64,000 bases of DNA from Sinohyriopsis cumingii (lineage: Eukaryota; Mollusca; Bivalvia; Unionida; Unionidae). Position 1 is the stretch's first letter. Every line of letters starts with the position of its first letter. The notes beneath the pieces were generated by a model, which saw nothing but the letters and a program-made list of their open reading frames with translations, ran no database searches and was not told where the DNA came from. Made by a program: the position numbers and the translations under genes. The DNA is taken from assembly GCA_028554795.2 (NCBI GenBank), contig JAPYKE020000277.1, forward strand, positions 1 through 64,000, given 5' to 3'. Below, piece by piece: positions 22,791 through 38,093 of this stretch.

Positions 22791-25652
22791 TGTTTGTTTG
22801 TTTGTTTTTAACGGCGCACCAGTACTGTTAGGCTATTTAGCGCCATACAAAAGGTCATATGAAATATAAAATGTTTTATATCGACCAACGATATTAAAAC
22901 TAAAAAAAAAAACGATAAAATGGTAACGGTAATAAATAAGTCTTCCCGATCTAAATGGTATATGTTAATAAAGGCAGATCAAAAGTTATTGAAGATAATG
23001 GACGGAAAGTACATTACATAAAAATGCTCAAGTTGATGGCATAAAAGTTATACTTAGAGTAAATGTTCACTGCTTTCAAGAATTATATAATACAAGTGAG
23101 GTTTATTGTATCAAAGAGTTCCTTCATGTCATGCACATTGTAATACTGATTGCGCGTAGGTTGCAGGTCAAAACACTCTATCATAAAATGTTTAACAGTG
23201 AATGGTTCATTGCAAGAAACGCACTTTGGTGGGTCTTCACCTTTTAGTATGTGGGCGTGGGTTATATGCGTATAACCAATTCGAATTCTTGCAATGACTA
23301 CCTACTCCCTACGCATAGCTCTGTAGGAAGGAGTCCATTCTCCTAGGATTGGTTTGATGGCATGAAGTTTAGTATTCACTGCATCATTCCATGATGCCTG
23401 CTACTTCTGACGTAAAGTCTCTTTGATACTAGGTTTAAAATCATTATATGGTATTTTAAAGTCAGATGGTTATTGGAAAAGGGCCATTTTACAGCGCGAT
23501 CTGCATTTTCATTACCTTTAATACCAATATGGTTAGGTAACCAACAGTATACGATATTGTGCGAGGTACTCAGCTTACTATGCTCAGCGAAAAGATTGGT
23601 CAACAATGGATTCTCCAATTTTCTATTGTGCAGTGACTGAAGTACTGATAGGGAATCAGAGAAGATGCTGCTGTTTAAAATGCGTTTATTTTCGATATAT
23701 TGCAGAGCAAGTTCTATTGTTCTGATTTCGGCTGAAACAAATTGATGTGCCATTTGGTAAGCGAACTTGTGTGTTTTCCACTAAAGAAGGCTGCAGCAGC
23801 CTTTTCCTCATCCTTTGATCCGTCGGTATAAATTCTTGTATAGTTTTTAAATTCGGAGAGTAGTTCATGATAAGAGTTGTGGAAGATGGAAGGGTTTGTC
23901 TCGGATTTCTTTCTATCGTGTAGCGTAAAAAGTACTTTTGGTTGTTTGAGTAGCCAGTGTTTCGGAGATGGACGTTTTCTGAATTTGGTTTATTTTCGTA
24001 TAAGGCTTTGTATTTGGGTTGAAAAACAGCCGAGAAGGCAGGGTTCAGAGGGTTTGATCTTAATTTGAGAACATACTGTGTGGAAAGCATTTCCCTACGA
24101 TGTGATAAAGGTGGTTCGTTCGCTTCAGCGAGGAGGCTTTCACACGGAGATGTCTTAAATGCTCCTAAAGCGAGTCTTATTCCTTGATGATGAATTGGAT
24201 CAAGCATTTTCTAGTATGACTTTCTAACTGAACCATAAACAAAGCAACAATAGTCCCGTTTGGAGCGAATAAACGTTCTATATAGATGATTTTTCTATCA
24301 GCACCCCAGTCAGTGTACACTACTACTTTAAATAGATCTAGAGATTTTAAGCATTTAGCTTTCAAGATCTTTAGGTGTGGAATAATTGTATGCATGTGCT
24401 TTGATCGATAACATATTAGAAAATCATCAACATATAACGAGCAGTCCACACCAAGAGCTAAACACTTGGTGATGCTATTGATTTTGATGTTGAAAAGCGT
24501 CACAGATAAAATACTGCCTGGGACACACCCATCTCTTGCTCGTGCAGATCTGAGAGGGTACAGCCAACTCGTAGCTTGAATTCTCTGTCTGAGAGAAAGT
24601 TTGATATGAATGAGGGCAGACGGCCTTTTAGAGCCAGATCGTGCAGGTCATTTTAGTATCCCGTACTTCCATGTCGTATCATAGGCCTTTTCTAAATCAA
24701 AGAAAACCGCTAATAAATGTTTCTTCTCGATAAATGTTTGCAGTCTAACCAGATGATCATTGGTGCTCAGGCCATATCGAAAGCCACTTTGGAAAGGAGA
24801 TTAAAATTGTTAGTTACCAGGTACCATACAAGCCGAGAATTAATCATTCGTACCATCGTTTGCACACACAATTTGTGAGTGCAATAGGTCGGTAGTTGGC
24901 AGGGTCTGCGCTATCTTTACCTGGTTTGGGAACTGGTATTACTGTTGTTTCTTTTCCAACTCTTAGGTACATGTCCAGTAATTCAAAAATCATTGAAGAT
25001 TTTCTAAAGAGATGTTAATCATGATACTGGAAGGTGTTTCAAAAATTGGTAATGCATTTCGTCAGGCCCCGTGGATGTATCACGGGCCTTGTCTAAAGCC
25101 TCCGTAAGCTCCAGTAGTGAAAACAGTTGGTTATAAGTTTCTGAGTTGTTGGATGTGAATTTCAAACGTGACTTTTCTTTTTGAGTTTTTAATCTTCATA
25201 AGCCTTCTGAATAATTAGATGATGAGGAATTTTTAGAGAAACTGTCAGCAAGAATATTTGCTATGTCTCGTTTTGAACTAAAAGTGTCATTGTTAAGTTG
25301 CAGATGTCGGAGAGAACTGTGTTTTCTCTTTCCGTTTATTTTATGAATATTATCCCAAACTTTCGTAATCGAGGAACGAGAGTTTAAAGAAGAATTATAT
25401 TTCTTCCCTGATGCTCGTTCACTTTCTTTGATTGTGCGGCGAGCTTTGGCCCGGAGAATACGATATGTACTTAAGTTTTCGGGTGTCGAACGATTGTTAA
25501 AGCTTCTCGGCCTTGTCTACTGGCTTCATTACATTCCTTAGTGACCCAAGGTTTTAGGGTTCTTTTACAGTTCGGTGAGGACTTAGGAATGGATTCCTCT
25601 GCGATCTTGATTAATATAGATGTAACATGCTGAATAGGGTCATTAGTACCAT
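22791..25652 (-). mobile_element. 5'-truncated LINE, copy 4
   Basis: YVDD is at 24423-24434 and the main RNase H frame at 23376-23753. This copy alone reads NHIGIKG where all others read NHVGIKG (base 23528). Confidence 0.87.
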
Positions 25653-26035
25653 CCCGACCACCCGTCTAGAAGAAGTAGAGGCCAAAGTAGTGGATTGCAT
25701 CGGAAAGCCTCTTGCTCAACTCCCTGAATCCTTTCCTCCCCGTCTCTACTTAGTCGCCTATTAGGACACGTAGTGAGACACGTCGGGCCAATTCTACAAC
25801 CCCGGACCCGCAGAGGAGACTGACCCTATATGGACTATCGATGTATTTTGCTGTGTCCTAACTGATTGACACTCCAAGAAAACTAAACCGTTACTGTTTT
25901 GGGATTGCAGACAAAAAAGAATTTCAACCATGGGAGGCAAAGCCAAAGAACCAAGTATTTGTGCGAGATGAGCTGGATGTCCTAGCTGCGTAATCGGACC
26001 AACCAAAACCACGTTCATGTGTCAGCATGTGTTGA

Positions 26036-27271
26036 TTCACAACAACGTAATGGTCACAAGCGTAGTTGGTAATTTAGCGGGGTGTATCCATAACTTGGTA
26101 ACAAACCGGTTCAAACACTCTTTAGTGCATCGGTAGGCTCCTAATGCGATGTCTCTGACACCGTGTCATCTTTTATAATTTCATGTCAGTCTCGAAGACA
26201 TTACACGTCCATGAGATCCTCTCTGCACAATACCTCGTGAACAAAATATGCCTTTTTCATGTTTTTGAGCCACCAACAATAATCCATTACATCTTAGGGC
26301 GCAGTCCCACATACTCATCGAATGGTTTACCCGGGACTTACCAATAACCTTTCATTTGGCGTTACTAAACAACGAATGTTCTTTCGTATAATCGATGGTT
26401 TAAAATGCATTTACCAAATATGGTTCAGCCATGTAGGCGTACACATCATTGGTTGTAATATGCAAGTGCAGCGAGTCACTGTCTGTGCAAAGGATCTTTA
26501 CCCGATCGCGGTAAAACGCATTGATCTTGTGATAATAACTGTGGTATATCAGCATCTTTGACCAGTCAATTGCTAACGATCCGACATATATCTGTGTTCG
26601 AAGGTCATATATCATTCAGGATTCAATGGCCAGGTTGGCAACCAGTTTTCGAAGCTTATCTTCTTCAATATCAGGGACAAGATCGACTCGGATTCGTTCG
26701 CTGAAACAGCATTTTTATGAGCGTGAACAAGTTTTTCTCAAAGTCATTTAAGCTGCTATGCGCAGATTGCTCGTGATGTTTATATACGGTGCGATCCAAG
26801 CGTCCTCGCGAAATCTAATCACTTGATGTTGGAGATTTTGAACATGTAATACATAACAGTGTTTGGTCCTAAGACTTGCTATTAGTTTTGTCCATTGAGT
26901 ACATTTACTTGCGGCTAAATCAACGACCACGCAATGATATAAGAACAAACAGTTACCAGGCACAGACAAAGATGCTGGTGCCAGTAGATAATCGTTATGT
27001 ACATCATATAAATGTTGCTGATATTCTATATCAACTTCAAAGACGTTTCCAAAGTGGCTGCTGATGTAATAGTGTACATGTTTTGTATATCAATGTATCT
27101 AGGATTAACCCACCGAATCCCACCAACAGGCAACAGTTGGATCATTGCCCAACATTATAGATATTTGAAATAGATGATTTAACTGTTCGTGGCAGCGGGT
27201 TCATACCCGTTTATGTTTGGGTTGTTTGTGAGATCATATCTCTGTCTCGCCATAGAAATCCCATCACAAAA
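26036..27271 (-). pseudogene. Polinton PolB relic, unit 5
   Basis: The TDSDS box is at 26472-26486. Same state as the reference copy. Confidence 0.83.
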
Positions 27272-28005
27272 TGAGTGTTATTATACCAACCACAGCTGGC
27301 AATATTTATGTCGATAGCGTAACCGCTTTTAATGGGGCAAGAGTCACTAATCGTTTTAATCGATCTCGCAGCCATTGAGTTGGTTGTAAACGCACACAGT
27401 ATACAACCCTGAATAACTACGCTTGTCGTTTGAGACCTGCTTAATAACTACAGCTGACACTATCACTCCTTGAAGCGTTGTAGCGGTCATTCTGGCTATG
27501 TCAGCCTTATCAGGTTAAAAATGAAGTGCAGTCCGTTTACGTCCTGCACTCAACCATTGCTGATTTTCTGCATGTTCTTTGGGCCAGTCAAGACCTGTTA
27601 TCAACGGCTTATGTTCAATATGCAAACCTATAGTATGTAGGTTCAATTGCAATGACGGAACTGAGTGTCGGCTCAAGTATAGAAATGTAATAGTCTTTAT
27701 CGGTGAACGCGGAAATTCTTCGTCGGGCATCATTGCTGAAATAGGCAATATTTTACGGGCATGTAGGAGGATGTTCCATACACCAAACGATATCTATCCG
27801 TGCGCGTCGGCGTTCTGAGGTCGACCTCATCCATAACTTTAATACAATCGTGGGACAAGGTGCAGACGAACCAATCATGTGAAGTATAAAATCCAAGATT
27901 GCAATTGAAAGCACTCATTAAACGAAGATAATATTAAAAGGATACAAAAGCGAGACAATATGAAAAGTATTCTACAGTTTGAATGTGTACTGAATAGATG
28001 AAGCT

Positions 28006-28819
28006 GCCGTGGAAAGGTTAGCAAGTGCGGAAATGATCACTCATCGGTTTGCTCGAGCATAGTTCGCCGAACAAGCAATGTGACAAATTTACTTACCAGT
28101 ACCAAGAAGGACTTCCCCTAGCTGGCTTGATATTCAAACGCATGATGAGTTTTCATTAGGCCGATGTATTTATTATTTCTTCCACATTATCGTGTGCATG
28201 ATCGGAAGAGTCGATCGTACATTATACAAGTATACGCCAACCATTGTTGACGTTGCAAGTAGATACAAAGAGAATGAGCCGTTGATGTCAGAAGATTCTG
28301 CATGTGTTGCAGATACATTAGAACGCATTTATAAACATTCACCATTAACATGGTAACGATAATTACAGGGGGATCCTGCTAAAGGATTCGTAACTGTTGA
28401 GGCGGTGTTGTTCAAAGAGTTCATGTTCGAGTTCGTGGTGGACATGCTAATATACCTACTGACCAAGCTATTCTGAAACGATTTAATATCGCATTTACAC
28501 AATTATTATTCGGATATCATTTTAGACAGGAATTGTTGATGAAATGTCTTGAGTGCGGGACAATATCGAACTAGAACTCGTGGGGGTTACACGCCTGGAG
28601 AAGTCTCAGGAATGGCTAAGACATCATTCAATAATGAAATTACACGCATGATTTGAGGAAAATTAGCTAATACGATACGACAAGAGTCTGTTGCATTTAC
28701 GCTGAAAATGATCTCACAACCGCCACCATTTCAGACTCACAGAGACAAGTTTATTCGGTATCTGTATGCACCTGGAGAGGTAGATGGTGGACAATGATGT
28801 ACTACTGACCCTGTGTGTC
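28006..28819 (+). pseudogene. Polinton integrase relic, unit 5
   Basis: RYLYAPGE begins at 28756, and the LINE tail follows at 28820. Confidence 0.83.
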
Positions 28820-31681
28820 TGTTTGTTTGTTTGTTTTTAACGGCGCACCAGTACTGTTAGGCTATTTAGCGCCATACAAAAGGTCATATGAAATATAAAA
28901 TGTTTTATATCGACCAACGATATTAAAACTAAAAAAAAAAACGATAAAATGGTAACGGTAATAAATAAGTCTTCCCGATCTAAATGGTATATGTTAATAA
29001 AGGCAGATCAAAAGTTATTGAAGATAATGGACGGAAAGTACATTACATAAAAATGCTCAAGTTGATGGCATAAAAGTTATACTTAGAGTAAATGTTCACT
29101 GCTTTCAAGAATTATATAATACAAGTGAGGTTTATTGTATCAAAGAGTTCCTTCATGTCATGCACATTGTAATACTGATTGCGCGTAGGTTGCAGGTCAA
29201 AACACTCTATCATAAAATGTTTAACAGTGAATGGTTCATTGCAAGAAACGCACTTTGGTGGGTCTTCACCTTTTAGTATGTGGGCGTGGGTTATATGCGT
29301 ATAACCAATTCGAATTCTTGCAATGACTACCTACTCCCTACGCATAGCTCTGTAGGAAGGAGTCCATTCTCCTAGGATTGGTTTGATGGCATGAAGTTTA
29401 GTATTCACTGCATCATTCCATGATGCCTGCTACTTCTGACGTAAAGTCTCTTTGATACTAGGTTTAAAATCATTATATGGTATTTTAAAGTCAGATGGTT
29501 ATTGGAAAAGGGCCATTTTACAGCGCGATCTGCATTTTCATTACCTTTAATACCAACATGGTTAGGTAACCAACAGTATACGATATTGTGCGAGGTACTC
29601 AGCTTACTATGCTCAGCGAAAAGATTGGTCAACAATGGATTCTCCAATTTTCTATTGTGCAGTGACTGAAGTACTGATAGGGAATCAGAGAAGATGCTGC
29701 TGTTTAAAATGCGTTTATTTTCGATATATTGCAGAGCAAGTTCTATTGTTCTGATTTCGGCTGAAACAAATTGATGTGCCATTTGGTAAGCGAACTTGTG
29801 TGTTTTCCACTAAAGAAGGCTGCAGCAGCCTTTTCCTCATCCTTTGATCCGTCGGTATAAATTCTTGTATAGTTTTTAAATTCGGAGAGTAGTTCATGAT
29901 AAGAGTTGTGGAAGATGGAAGGGTTTGTCTCGGATTTCTTTCTATCGTGTAGCGTAAAAAGTACTTTTGGTTGTTTGAGTAGCCAGTGTTTCGGAGATGG
30001 ACGTTTTCTGAATTTGGTTTATTTTCGTATAAGGCTTTGTATTTGGGTTGAAAAACAGCCGAGAAGGCAGGGTTCAGAGGGTTTGATCTTAATTTGAGAA
30101 CATACTGTGTGGAAAGCATTTCCCTACGATGTGATAAAGGTGGTTCGTTCGCTTCAGCGAGGAGGCTTTCACACGGAGATGTCTTAAATGCTCCTAAAGC
30201 GAGTCTTATTCCTTGATGATGAATTGGATCAAGCATTTTCTAGTATGACTTTCTAACTGAACCATAAACAAAGCAACAATAGTCCCGTTTGGAGCGAATA
30301 AACGTTCTATATAGATGATTTTTCTATCAGCACCCCAGTCAGTGTACACTACTACTTTAAATAGATCTAGAGATTTTAAGCATTTAGCTTTCAAGATCTT
30401 TAGGTGTGGAATAATTGTATGCATGTGCTTTGATCGATAACATATTAGAAAATCATCAACATATAACGAGCAGTCCACACCAAGAGCTAAACACTTGGTG
30501 ATGCTATTGATTTTGATGTTGAAAAGCGTCACAGATAAAATACTGCCTGGGACACACCCATCTCTTGCTCGTGCAGATCTGAGAGGGTACAGCCAACTCG
30601 TAGCTTGAATTCTCTGTCTGAGAGAAAGTTTGATATGAATGAGGGCAGACGGCCTTTTAGAGCCAGATCGTGCAGGTCATTTTAGTATCCCGTACTTCCA
30701 TGTCGTATCATAGGCCTTTTCTAAATCAAAGAAAACCGCTAATAAATGTTTCTTCTCGATAAATGTTTGCAGTCTAACCAGATGATCATTGGTGCTCAGG
30801 CCATATCGAAAGCCACTTTGGAAAGGAGATTAAAATTGTTAGTTACCAGGTACCATACAAGCCGAGAATTAATCATTCGTACCATCGTTTGCACACACAA
30901 TTTGTAAGTGCAATAGGTCGGTAGTTGGCAGAGTCTGCGCTATCTTTACCTGGTTTGGGAACTGGTATTACTGTTGTTTCTTTTCCAACTCTTAGGTACA
31001 TGTCCAGTAATTCAAAAATCATTGAAGATTTTCTAAAGAGATGTTAATCATGATACTGGAAGGTGTTTCAAAAATTGGTAATGCATTTCGTCAGGCCCCG
31101 TGGATGTATCACGGGCCTTGTCTAAAGCCTCCGTAAGCTCCAGTAGTGAAAACAGTTGGTTATAAGTTTCTGAGTTGTTGGATGTGAATTTCAAACGTGA
31201 CTTTTCTTTTTGAGTTTTTAATCTTCATAAGCCTTCTGAATAATTAGATGATGAGGAATTTTTAGAGAAACTGTCAGCAAGAATATTTGCTATGTCTCGT
31301 TTTGAACTAAAAGTGTCATTGTTAAGTTGCAGATGTCGGAGAGAACTGTGTTTTCTCTTTCCGTTTATTTTATGAATATTATCCCAAACTTTCGTAATCG
31401 AGGAACGAGAGTTTAAAGAAGAATTATATTTCTTCCCTGATGCTCGTTCACTTTCTTTGATTGTGCGGCGAGCTTTGGCCCGGAGAATACGATATGTACT
31501 TAAGTTTTCGGGTGTCGAACGATTGTTAAAGCTTCTCGGCCTTGTCTACTGGCTTCATTACATTCCTTAGTGACCCAAGGTTTTAGGGTTCTTTTACAGT
31601 TCGGTGAGGACTTAGGAATGGATTCCTCTGCGATCTTGATTAATATAGATGTAACATGCTGAATAGGGTCATTAGTACCAT
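28820..31681 (-). mobile_element. 5'-truncated LINE, copy 5
   Basis: YVDD is at 30452-30463, the main RNase H frame at 29405-29782 and the thumb frame at 29715-30236. Confidence 0.87.
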
Positions 31682-32064
31682 CCCGACCACCCGTCTAGAA
31701 GAAGTAGAGGCCAAAGTAGTGGATTGCATCGGAAAGCCTCTCGCTCAACTCCCTGAATCCTTTCCTCCCCGTCTCTACTTAGTCGCCTATTAGGACACGT
31801 AGTGAGACACGTCGGGCCAATTCTACAACCCCGGACCCGCAGAGGAGACTGACCCTATATGGACTATCGATGTATTTTGCTGTGTCCTAACTGATTGACA
31901 CTCCAAGAAAACTAAACCGTTACTGTTTTGGGATTGCAGACAAAAAAGAATTTCAACCATGGGAGGCAAAGCCAAAAAACCAAGTATTTGTGCGAGATGA
32001 GCTGGATGTCCTAGCTGCGTAATCGGACCAACCAAAACCACGTTCATGTGTCAGCATGTGTTGA

Positions 32065-33300
32065 TTCACAACAACGTAATGGTCACAAGCGTAGTTGGTA
32101 ATTTAGCGGGGTGTATCCATAACTTGGTAACAAACCGGTTCAAACACTCTTTAGTGCATCGGTAGGCTCCTAATGCGATGTCTCTGACACCGTGTCATCT
32201 TTTATAATTTCATGTCAGTCTCGAAGACATTATACGTCCATGAGATCCTCTCTGCACAATACCTCGTGAACAAAATATGCCTTTTTCATGTTTTTGAGCC
32301 ACCAACAATAATCCATTACATCTTAGGGCGCAGTCCCACATACTCATCGAATGGTTTACCCGGGACTTACCAATAACCTTTCATTTGGCGTTACTAAACA
32401 ACGAATGTTCTTTCGTATAATCGATGGTTTAAAATGCATTTACCAAATATGGTTCAGCCATGTAGGCGTACACATCATTGGTTGTAATATGCAAGTGCAG
32501 CGAGTCACTGTCTGTGCAAAGGATCTTTACCCGATCGCGGTAAAACGCATTGATCTTGTGATAATAACTGTGGTATATCAGCATCTTTGACCAGTCAATT
32601 GCTAACGATCCGACATATATCTGTGTTCGAAGGTCATATATCATTCAGGATTCAATGGCCAGGTTGGCAACCAGTTTTCGAAGCTTATCTTCTTCAATAT
32701 CAGGGACAAGATCGACTCGGATTCGTTCGCTGAAACAGCATTTTTATGAGCGTGAACAAGTTTTTCTCAAAGTCATTTAAGCTGCTATGCGCAGATTGCT
32801 CGTGATGTTTATATACGGTGCGATCCAAGCGTCCTCGCGAAATCTAATCACTTGATGTTGGAGATTTTGAACATGTAATACATAACAGTGTTTGGTCCTA
32901 AGACTTGCTATTAGTTTTGTCCATTGAGTACATTTACTTGCGGCTAAATCAACGACCACGCAATGATATAAGAACAAACAGTTACCAGGCACAGACAAAG
33001 ATGCTGGTGCCAGTAGATAATCGTTATGTACATCATATAAATGTTGCTGATATTCTATATCAACTTCAAAGACGTTTCCAAAGTGGCTGCTGATGTAATA
33101 GTGTACATGTTTTGTATATCAATGTATCTAGGATTAACCCACCGAATCCCACCAACAGGCAACAGTTGGATCATTGCCCAACATTATAGATATTTGAAAT
33201 AGATGATTTAACTGTTCGTGGCAGCGGGTTCATACCCGTTTATGTTTGGGTTGTTTGTGAGATCATATCTCTGTCTCGCCATAGAAATCCCATCACAAAA
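32065..33300 (-). pseudogene. Polinton PolB relic, unit 6
   Basis: The TDSDS box is at 32501-32515. Same state as the reference copy. Confidence 0.83.
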
Positions 33301-34034
33301 TGAGTGTTATTATACCAACCACAGCTGGCAATATTTATGTCGATAGCGTAACCGCTTTTAATGGGGCAAGAGTCACTAATCGTTTTAATCGATCTCGCAG
33401 CCATTGAGTTGGTTGTAAACGCACACAGTATACAACCCTGAATAACTACGCTTGTCGTTTGAGACCTGCTTAATAACTACAGCTGACACTATCACTCCTT
33501 GAAGCGTTGTAGCGGTCATTCTGGCTATGTCAGCCTTATCAGGTTAAAAATGAAGTGCAGTCCGTTTACGTCCTGCACTCAACCATTGCTGATTTTCTGC
33601 ATGTTCTTTGGGCCAGTCAAGACCTGTTATCAACGGCTTATGTTCAATATGCAAACCTATAGTATGTAGGTTCAATTGCAATGACGGAACTGAGTGTCGG
33701 CTCAAGTATAGAAATGTAATAGTCTTTATCGGTGAACGCCGAAATTCTTCGTCGGGCATCATTGCTGAAATAGGCAATATTTTACGGGCATGTAGGAGGA
33801 TGTTCCATACACCAAACGATATCTATCCGTGCGCGTCGGCGTTCTGAGGTCGACCTCATCCATAACTTTAATACAATCGTGGGACAAGGTGCAGACGAAC
33901 CAATCATGTGAAGTATAAAATCCAAGATTGCAATTGAAAGCACTCATTAAACGAAGATAATATTAAAAGGATACAAAAGCGAGACAATATGAAAAGTATT
34001 CTACAGTTTGAATGTGTACTGAATAGATGAAGCT

Positions 34035-34848
34035 GCCGTGGAAAGGTTAGCAAGTGCGGAAATGATCACTCATCGGTTTGCTCGAGCATAGTTCGCCGAA
34101 CAAGCAATGTGACAAATTTACTTACCAGTACCAAGAAGGACTTCCCCTAGCTGGCTTGATATTCAAACGCATGATGAGTTTTCATTAGGCCGATGTATTT
34201 ATTATTTCTTCCACATTATCGTGTGCATGATCGGAAGAGTCGATCGTACATTATACAAGTATACGCCAACCATTGTTGACGTTGCAAGTAGATACAAAGA
34301 GAATGAGCCGTTGATGTCAGAAGATTCTGCATGTGTTGCAGATACATTAGAACGCATTTATAAACATTCACCATTAACATGGTAACGATAATTACAGGGG
34401 GATCCTGCTAAAGGATTCGTAACTGTTGAGGCGGTGTTGTTCAAAGAGTTCATGTTCGAGTTCGTGGTGGACATGCTAATATACCTACTGACCAAGCTAT
34501 TCTGAAACGATTTAATATCGCATTTACACAATTATTATTCGGATATCATTTTAGACAGGAATTGTTGATGAAATGTCTTGAGTGCGGGACAATATCGAAC
34601 TAGAACTCGTGGGGGTTACACGCCTGGAGAAGTCTCAGGAATGGCTAAGACATCATTCAATAATGAAATTACACGCATGATTTGAGGAAAATTAGCTAAT
34701 ACGATACGACAAGAGTCTGTTGCATTTACGCTGAAAATGATCTCACAACCGCCACCATTTCAGACTCACAGAGACAAGTTTATTCGGTATCTGTATGCAC
34801 CTGGAGAGGTAGATGGTGGACAATGATGTACTACTGACCCTGTGTGTC
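34035..34848 (+). pseudogene. Polinton integrase relic, unit 6
   Basis: RYLYAPGE begins at 34785, and the LINE tail follows at 34849. Confidence 0.83.
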
Positions 34849-37710
34849 TGTTTGTTTGTTTGTTTTTAACGGCGCACCAGTACTGTTAGGCTATTTAGCG
34901 CCATACAAAAGGTCATATGAAATATAAAATGTTTTATATCGACCAACGATATTAAAACTAAAAAAAAAAACGATAAAATGGTAACGGTAATAAATAAGTC
35001 TTCCCGATCTAAATGGTATATGTTAATAAAGGCAGATCAAAAGTTATTGAAGATAATGGACGGAAAGTACATTACATAAAAATGCTCAAGTTGATGGCAT
35101 AAAAGTTATACTTAGAGTAAATGTTCACTGCTTTCAAGAATTATATAATACAAGTGAGGTTTATTGTATCAAAGAGTTCCTTCATGTCATGCACATTGTA
35201 ATACTGATTGCGCGTAGGTTGCAGGTCAAAACACTCTATCATAAAATGTTTAACAGTGAATGGTTCATTGCAAGAAACGCACTTTGGTGGGTCTTCACCT
35301 TTTAGTATGTGGGCGTGGGTTATATGCGTATAACCAATTCGAATTCTTGCAATGACTACCTACTCCCTACGCATAGCTCTGTAGGAAGGAGTCCATTCTC
35401 CTAGGATTGGTTTGATGGCATGAAGTTTAGTATTCACTGCATCATTCCATGATGCCTGCTACTTCTGACGTAAAGTCTCTTTGATACTAGGTTTAAAATC
35501 ATTATATGGTATTTTAAAGTCAGATGGTTATTGGAAAAGGGCCATTTTACAGCGCGATCTGCATTTTCATTACCTTTAATACCAACATGGTTAGGTAACC
35601 AACAGTATACGATATTGTGCGAGGTACTCAGCTTACTATGCTCAGCGAAAAGATTGGTCAACAATGGATTCTCCAATTTTCTATTGTGCAGTGACTGAAG
35701 TACTGATAGGGAATCAGAGAAGATGCTGCTGTTTAAAATGCGTTTATTTTCGATATATTGCAGAGCAAGTTCTATTGTTCTGATTTCGGCTGAAACAAAT
35801 TGATGTGCCATTTGGTAAGCGAACTTGTGTGTTTTCCACTAAAGAAGGCTGCAGCAGCCTTTTCCTCATCCTTTGATCCGTCGGTATAAATTCTTGTATA
35901 GTTTTTAAATTCGGAGAGTAGTTCATGATAAGAGTTGTGGAAGATGGAAGGGTTTGTCTCGGATTTCTTTCTATCGTGTAGCGTAAAAAGTACTTTTGGT
36001 TGTTTGAGTAGCCAGTGTTTCGGAGATGGACGTTTTCTGAATTTGGTTTATTTTCGTATAAGGCTTTGTATTTGGGTTGAAAAACAGCCGAGAAGGCAGG
36101 GTTCAGAGGGTTTGATCTTAATTTGAGAACATACTGTGTGGAAAGCATTTCCCTACGATGTGATAAAGGTGGTTCGTTCGCTTCAGCGAGGAGGCTTTCA
36201 CACGGAGATGTCTTAAATGCTCCTAAAGCGAGTCTTATTCCTTGATGATGAATTGGATCAAGCATTTTCTAGTATGACTTTCTAACTGAACCATAAACAA
36301 AGCAACAATAGTCCCGTTTGGAGCGAATAAACGTTCTATATAGATGATTTTTCTATCAGCACCCCAGTCAGTGTACACTACTACTTTAAATAGATCTAGA
36401 GATTTTAAGCATTTAGCTTTCAAGATCTTTAGGTGTGGAATAATTGTATGCATGTGCTTTGATCGATAACATATTAGAAAATCATCAACATATAACGAGC
36501 AGTCCACACCAAGAGCTAAACACTTGGTGATGCTATTGATTTTGATGTTGAAAAGCGTCACAGATAAAATACTGCCTGGGACACACCCATCTCTTGCTCG
36601 TGCAGATCTGAGAGGGTACAGCCAACTCGTAGCTTGAATTCTCTGTCTGAGAGAAAGTTTGATATGAATGAGGGCAGACGGCCTTTTAGAGCCAGATCGT
36701 GCAGGTCATTTTAGTATCCCGTACTTCCATGTCGTATCATAGGCCTTTTCTAAATCAAAGAAAACCGCTAATAAATGTTTCTTCTCGATAAATGTTTGCA
36801 GTCTAACCAGATGATCATTGGTGCTCAGGCCATATCGAAAGCCACTTTGGAAAGGAGATTAAAATTGTTAGTTACCAGGTACCATACAAGCCGAGAATTA
36901 ATCATTCGTACCATCGTTTGCACACACAATTTGTAAGTGCAATAGGTCGGTAGTTGGCAGAGTCTGCGCTATCTTTACCTGGTTTGGGAACTGGTATTAC
37001 TGTTGTTTCTTTTCCAACTCTTAGGTACATGTCCAGTAATTCAAAAATCATTGAAGATTTTCTAAAGAGATGTTAATCATGATACTGGAAGGTGTTTCAA
37101 AAATTGGTAATGCATTTCGTCAGGCCCCGTGGATGTATCACGGGCCTTGTCTAAAGCCTCCGTAAGCTCCAGTAGTGAAAACAGTTGGTTATAAGTTTCT
37201 GAGTTGTTGGATGTGAATTTCAAACGTGACTTTTCTTTTTGAGTTTTTAATCTTCATAAGCCTTCTGAATAATTAGATGATGAGGAATTTTTAGAGAAAC
37301 TGTCAGCAAGAATATTTGCTATGTCTCGTTTTGAACTAAAAGTGTCATTGTTAAGTTGCAGATGTCGGAGAGAACTGTGTTTTCTCTTTCCGTTTATTTT
37401 ATGAATATTATCCCAAACTTTCGTAATCGAGGAACGAGAGTTTAAAGAAGAATTATATTTCTTCCCTGATGCTCGTTCACTTTCTTTGATTGTGCGGCGA
37501 GCTTTGGCCCGGAGAATACGATATGTACTTAAGTTTTCGGGTGTCGAACGATTGTTAAAGCTTCTCGGCCTTGTCTACTGGCTTCATTACATTCCTTAGT
37601 GACCCAAGGTTTTAGGGTTCTTTTACAGTTCGGTGAGGACTTAGGAATGGATTCCTCTGCGATCTTGATTAATATAGATGTAACATGCTGAATAGGGTCA
37701 TTAGTACCAT
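34849..37710 (-). mobile_element. 5'-truncated LINE, copy 6
   Basis: YVDD is at 36481-36492, the main RNase H frame at 35434-35811 and the thumb frame at 35744-36265. Confidence 0.87.
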
Positions 37711-38093
37711 CCCGACCACCCGTCTAGAAGAAGTAGAGGCCAAAGTAGTGGATTGCATCGGAAAGCCTCTCGCTCAACTCCCTGAATCCTTTCCTCCCCG
37801 TCTCTACTTAGTCGCCTATTAGGACACGTAGTGAGACACGTCGGGCCAATTCTACAACCCCGGACCCGCAGAGGAGACTGACCCTATATGGACTATCGAT
37901 GTATTTTGCTGTGTCCTAACTGATTGACACTCCAAGAAAACTAAACCGTTACTGTTTTGGGATTGCAGACAAAAAAGAATTTCAACCATGGGAGGCAAAG
38001 CCAAAAAACCAAGTATTTGTGCGAGATGAGCTGGATGTCCTAGCTGCGTAATCGGACCAACCAAAACCACGTTCATGTGTCAGCATGTGTTGA

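Larger units (their letters stand above)
18088..24116. repeat. Array unit 4 (alleles A A C A T A C)
   Basis: The marker alleles are identical to units 7 and 8. Private bases seen are C at 19651, C at 21602 and T at 23528. The last changes Val to Ile in the LINE RNase H relic. Confidence 0.95.
24117..30145. repeat. Array unit 5 (alleles G G T G C G G)
   Basis: It carries the offset-3595 G shared only with unit 2 and the offset-1832 G shared with units 10 and 11. Confidence 0.95.
30146..36174. repeat. Array unit 6 (alleles A A C A T G C)
   Basis: The marker alleles are identical to unit 3. No private change was noticed. Confidence 0.95.
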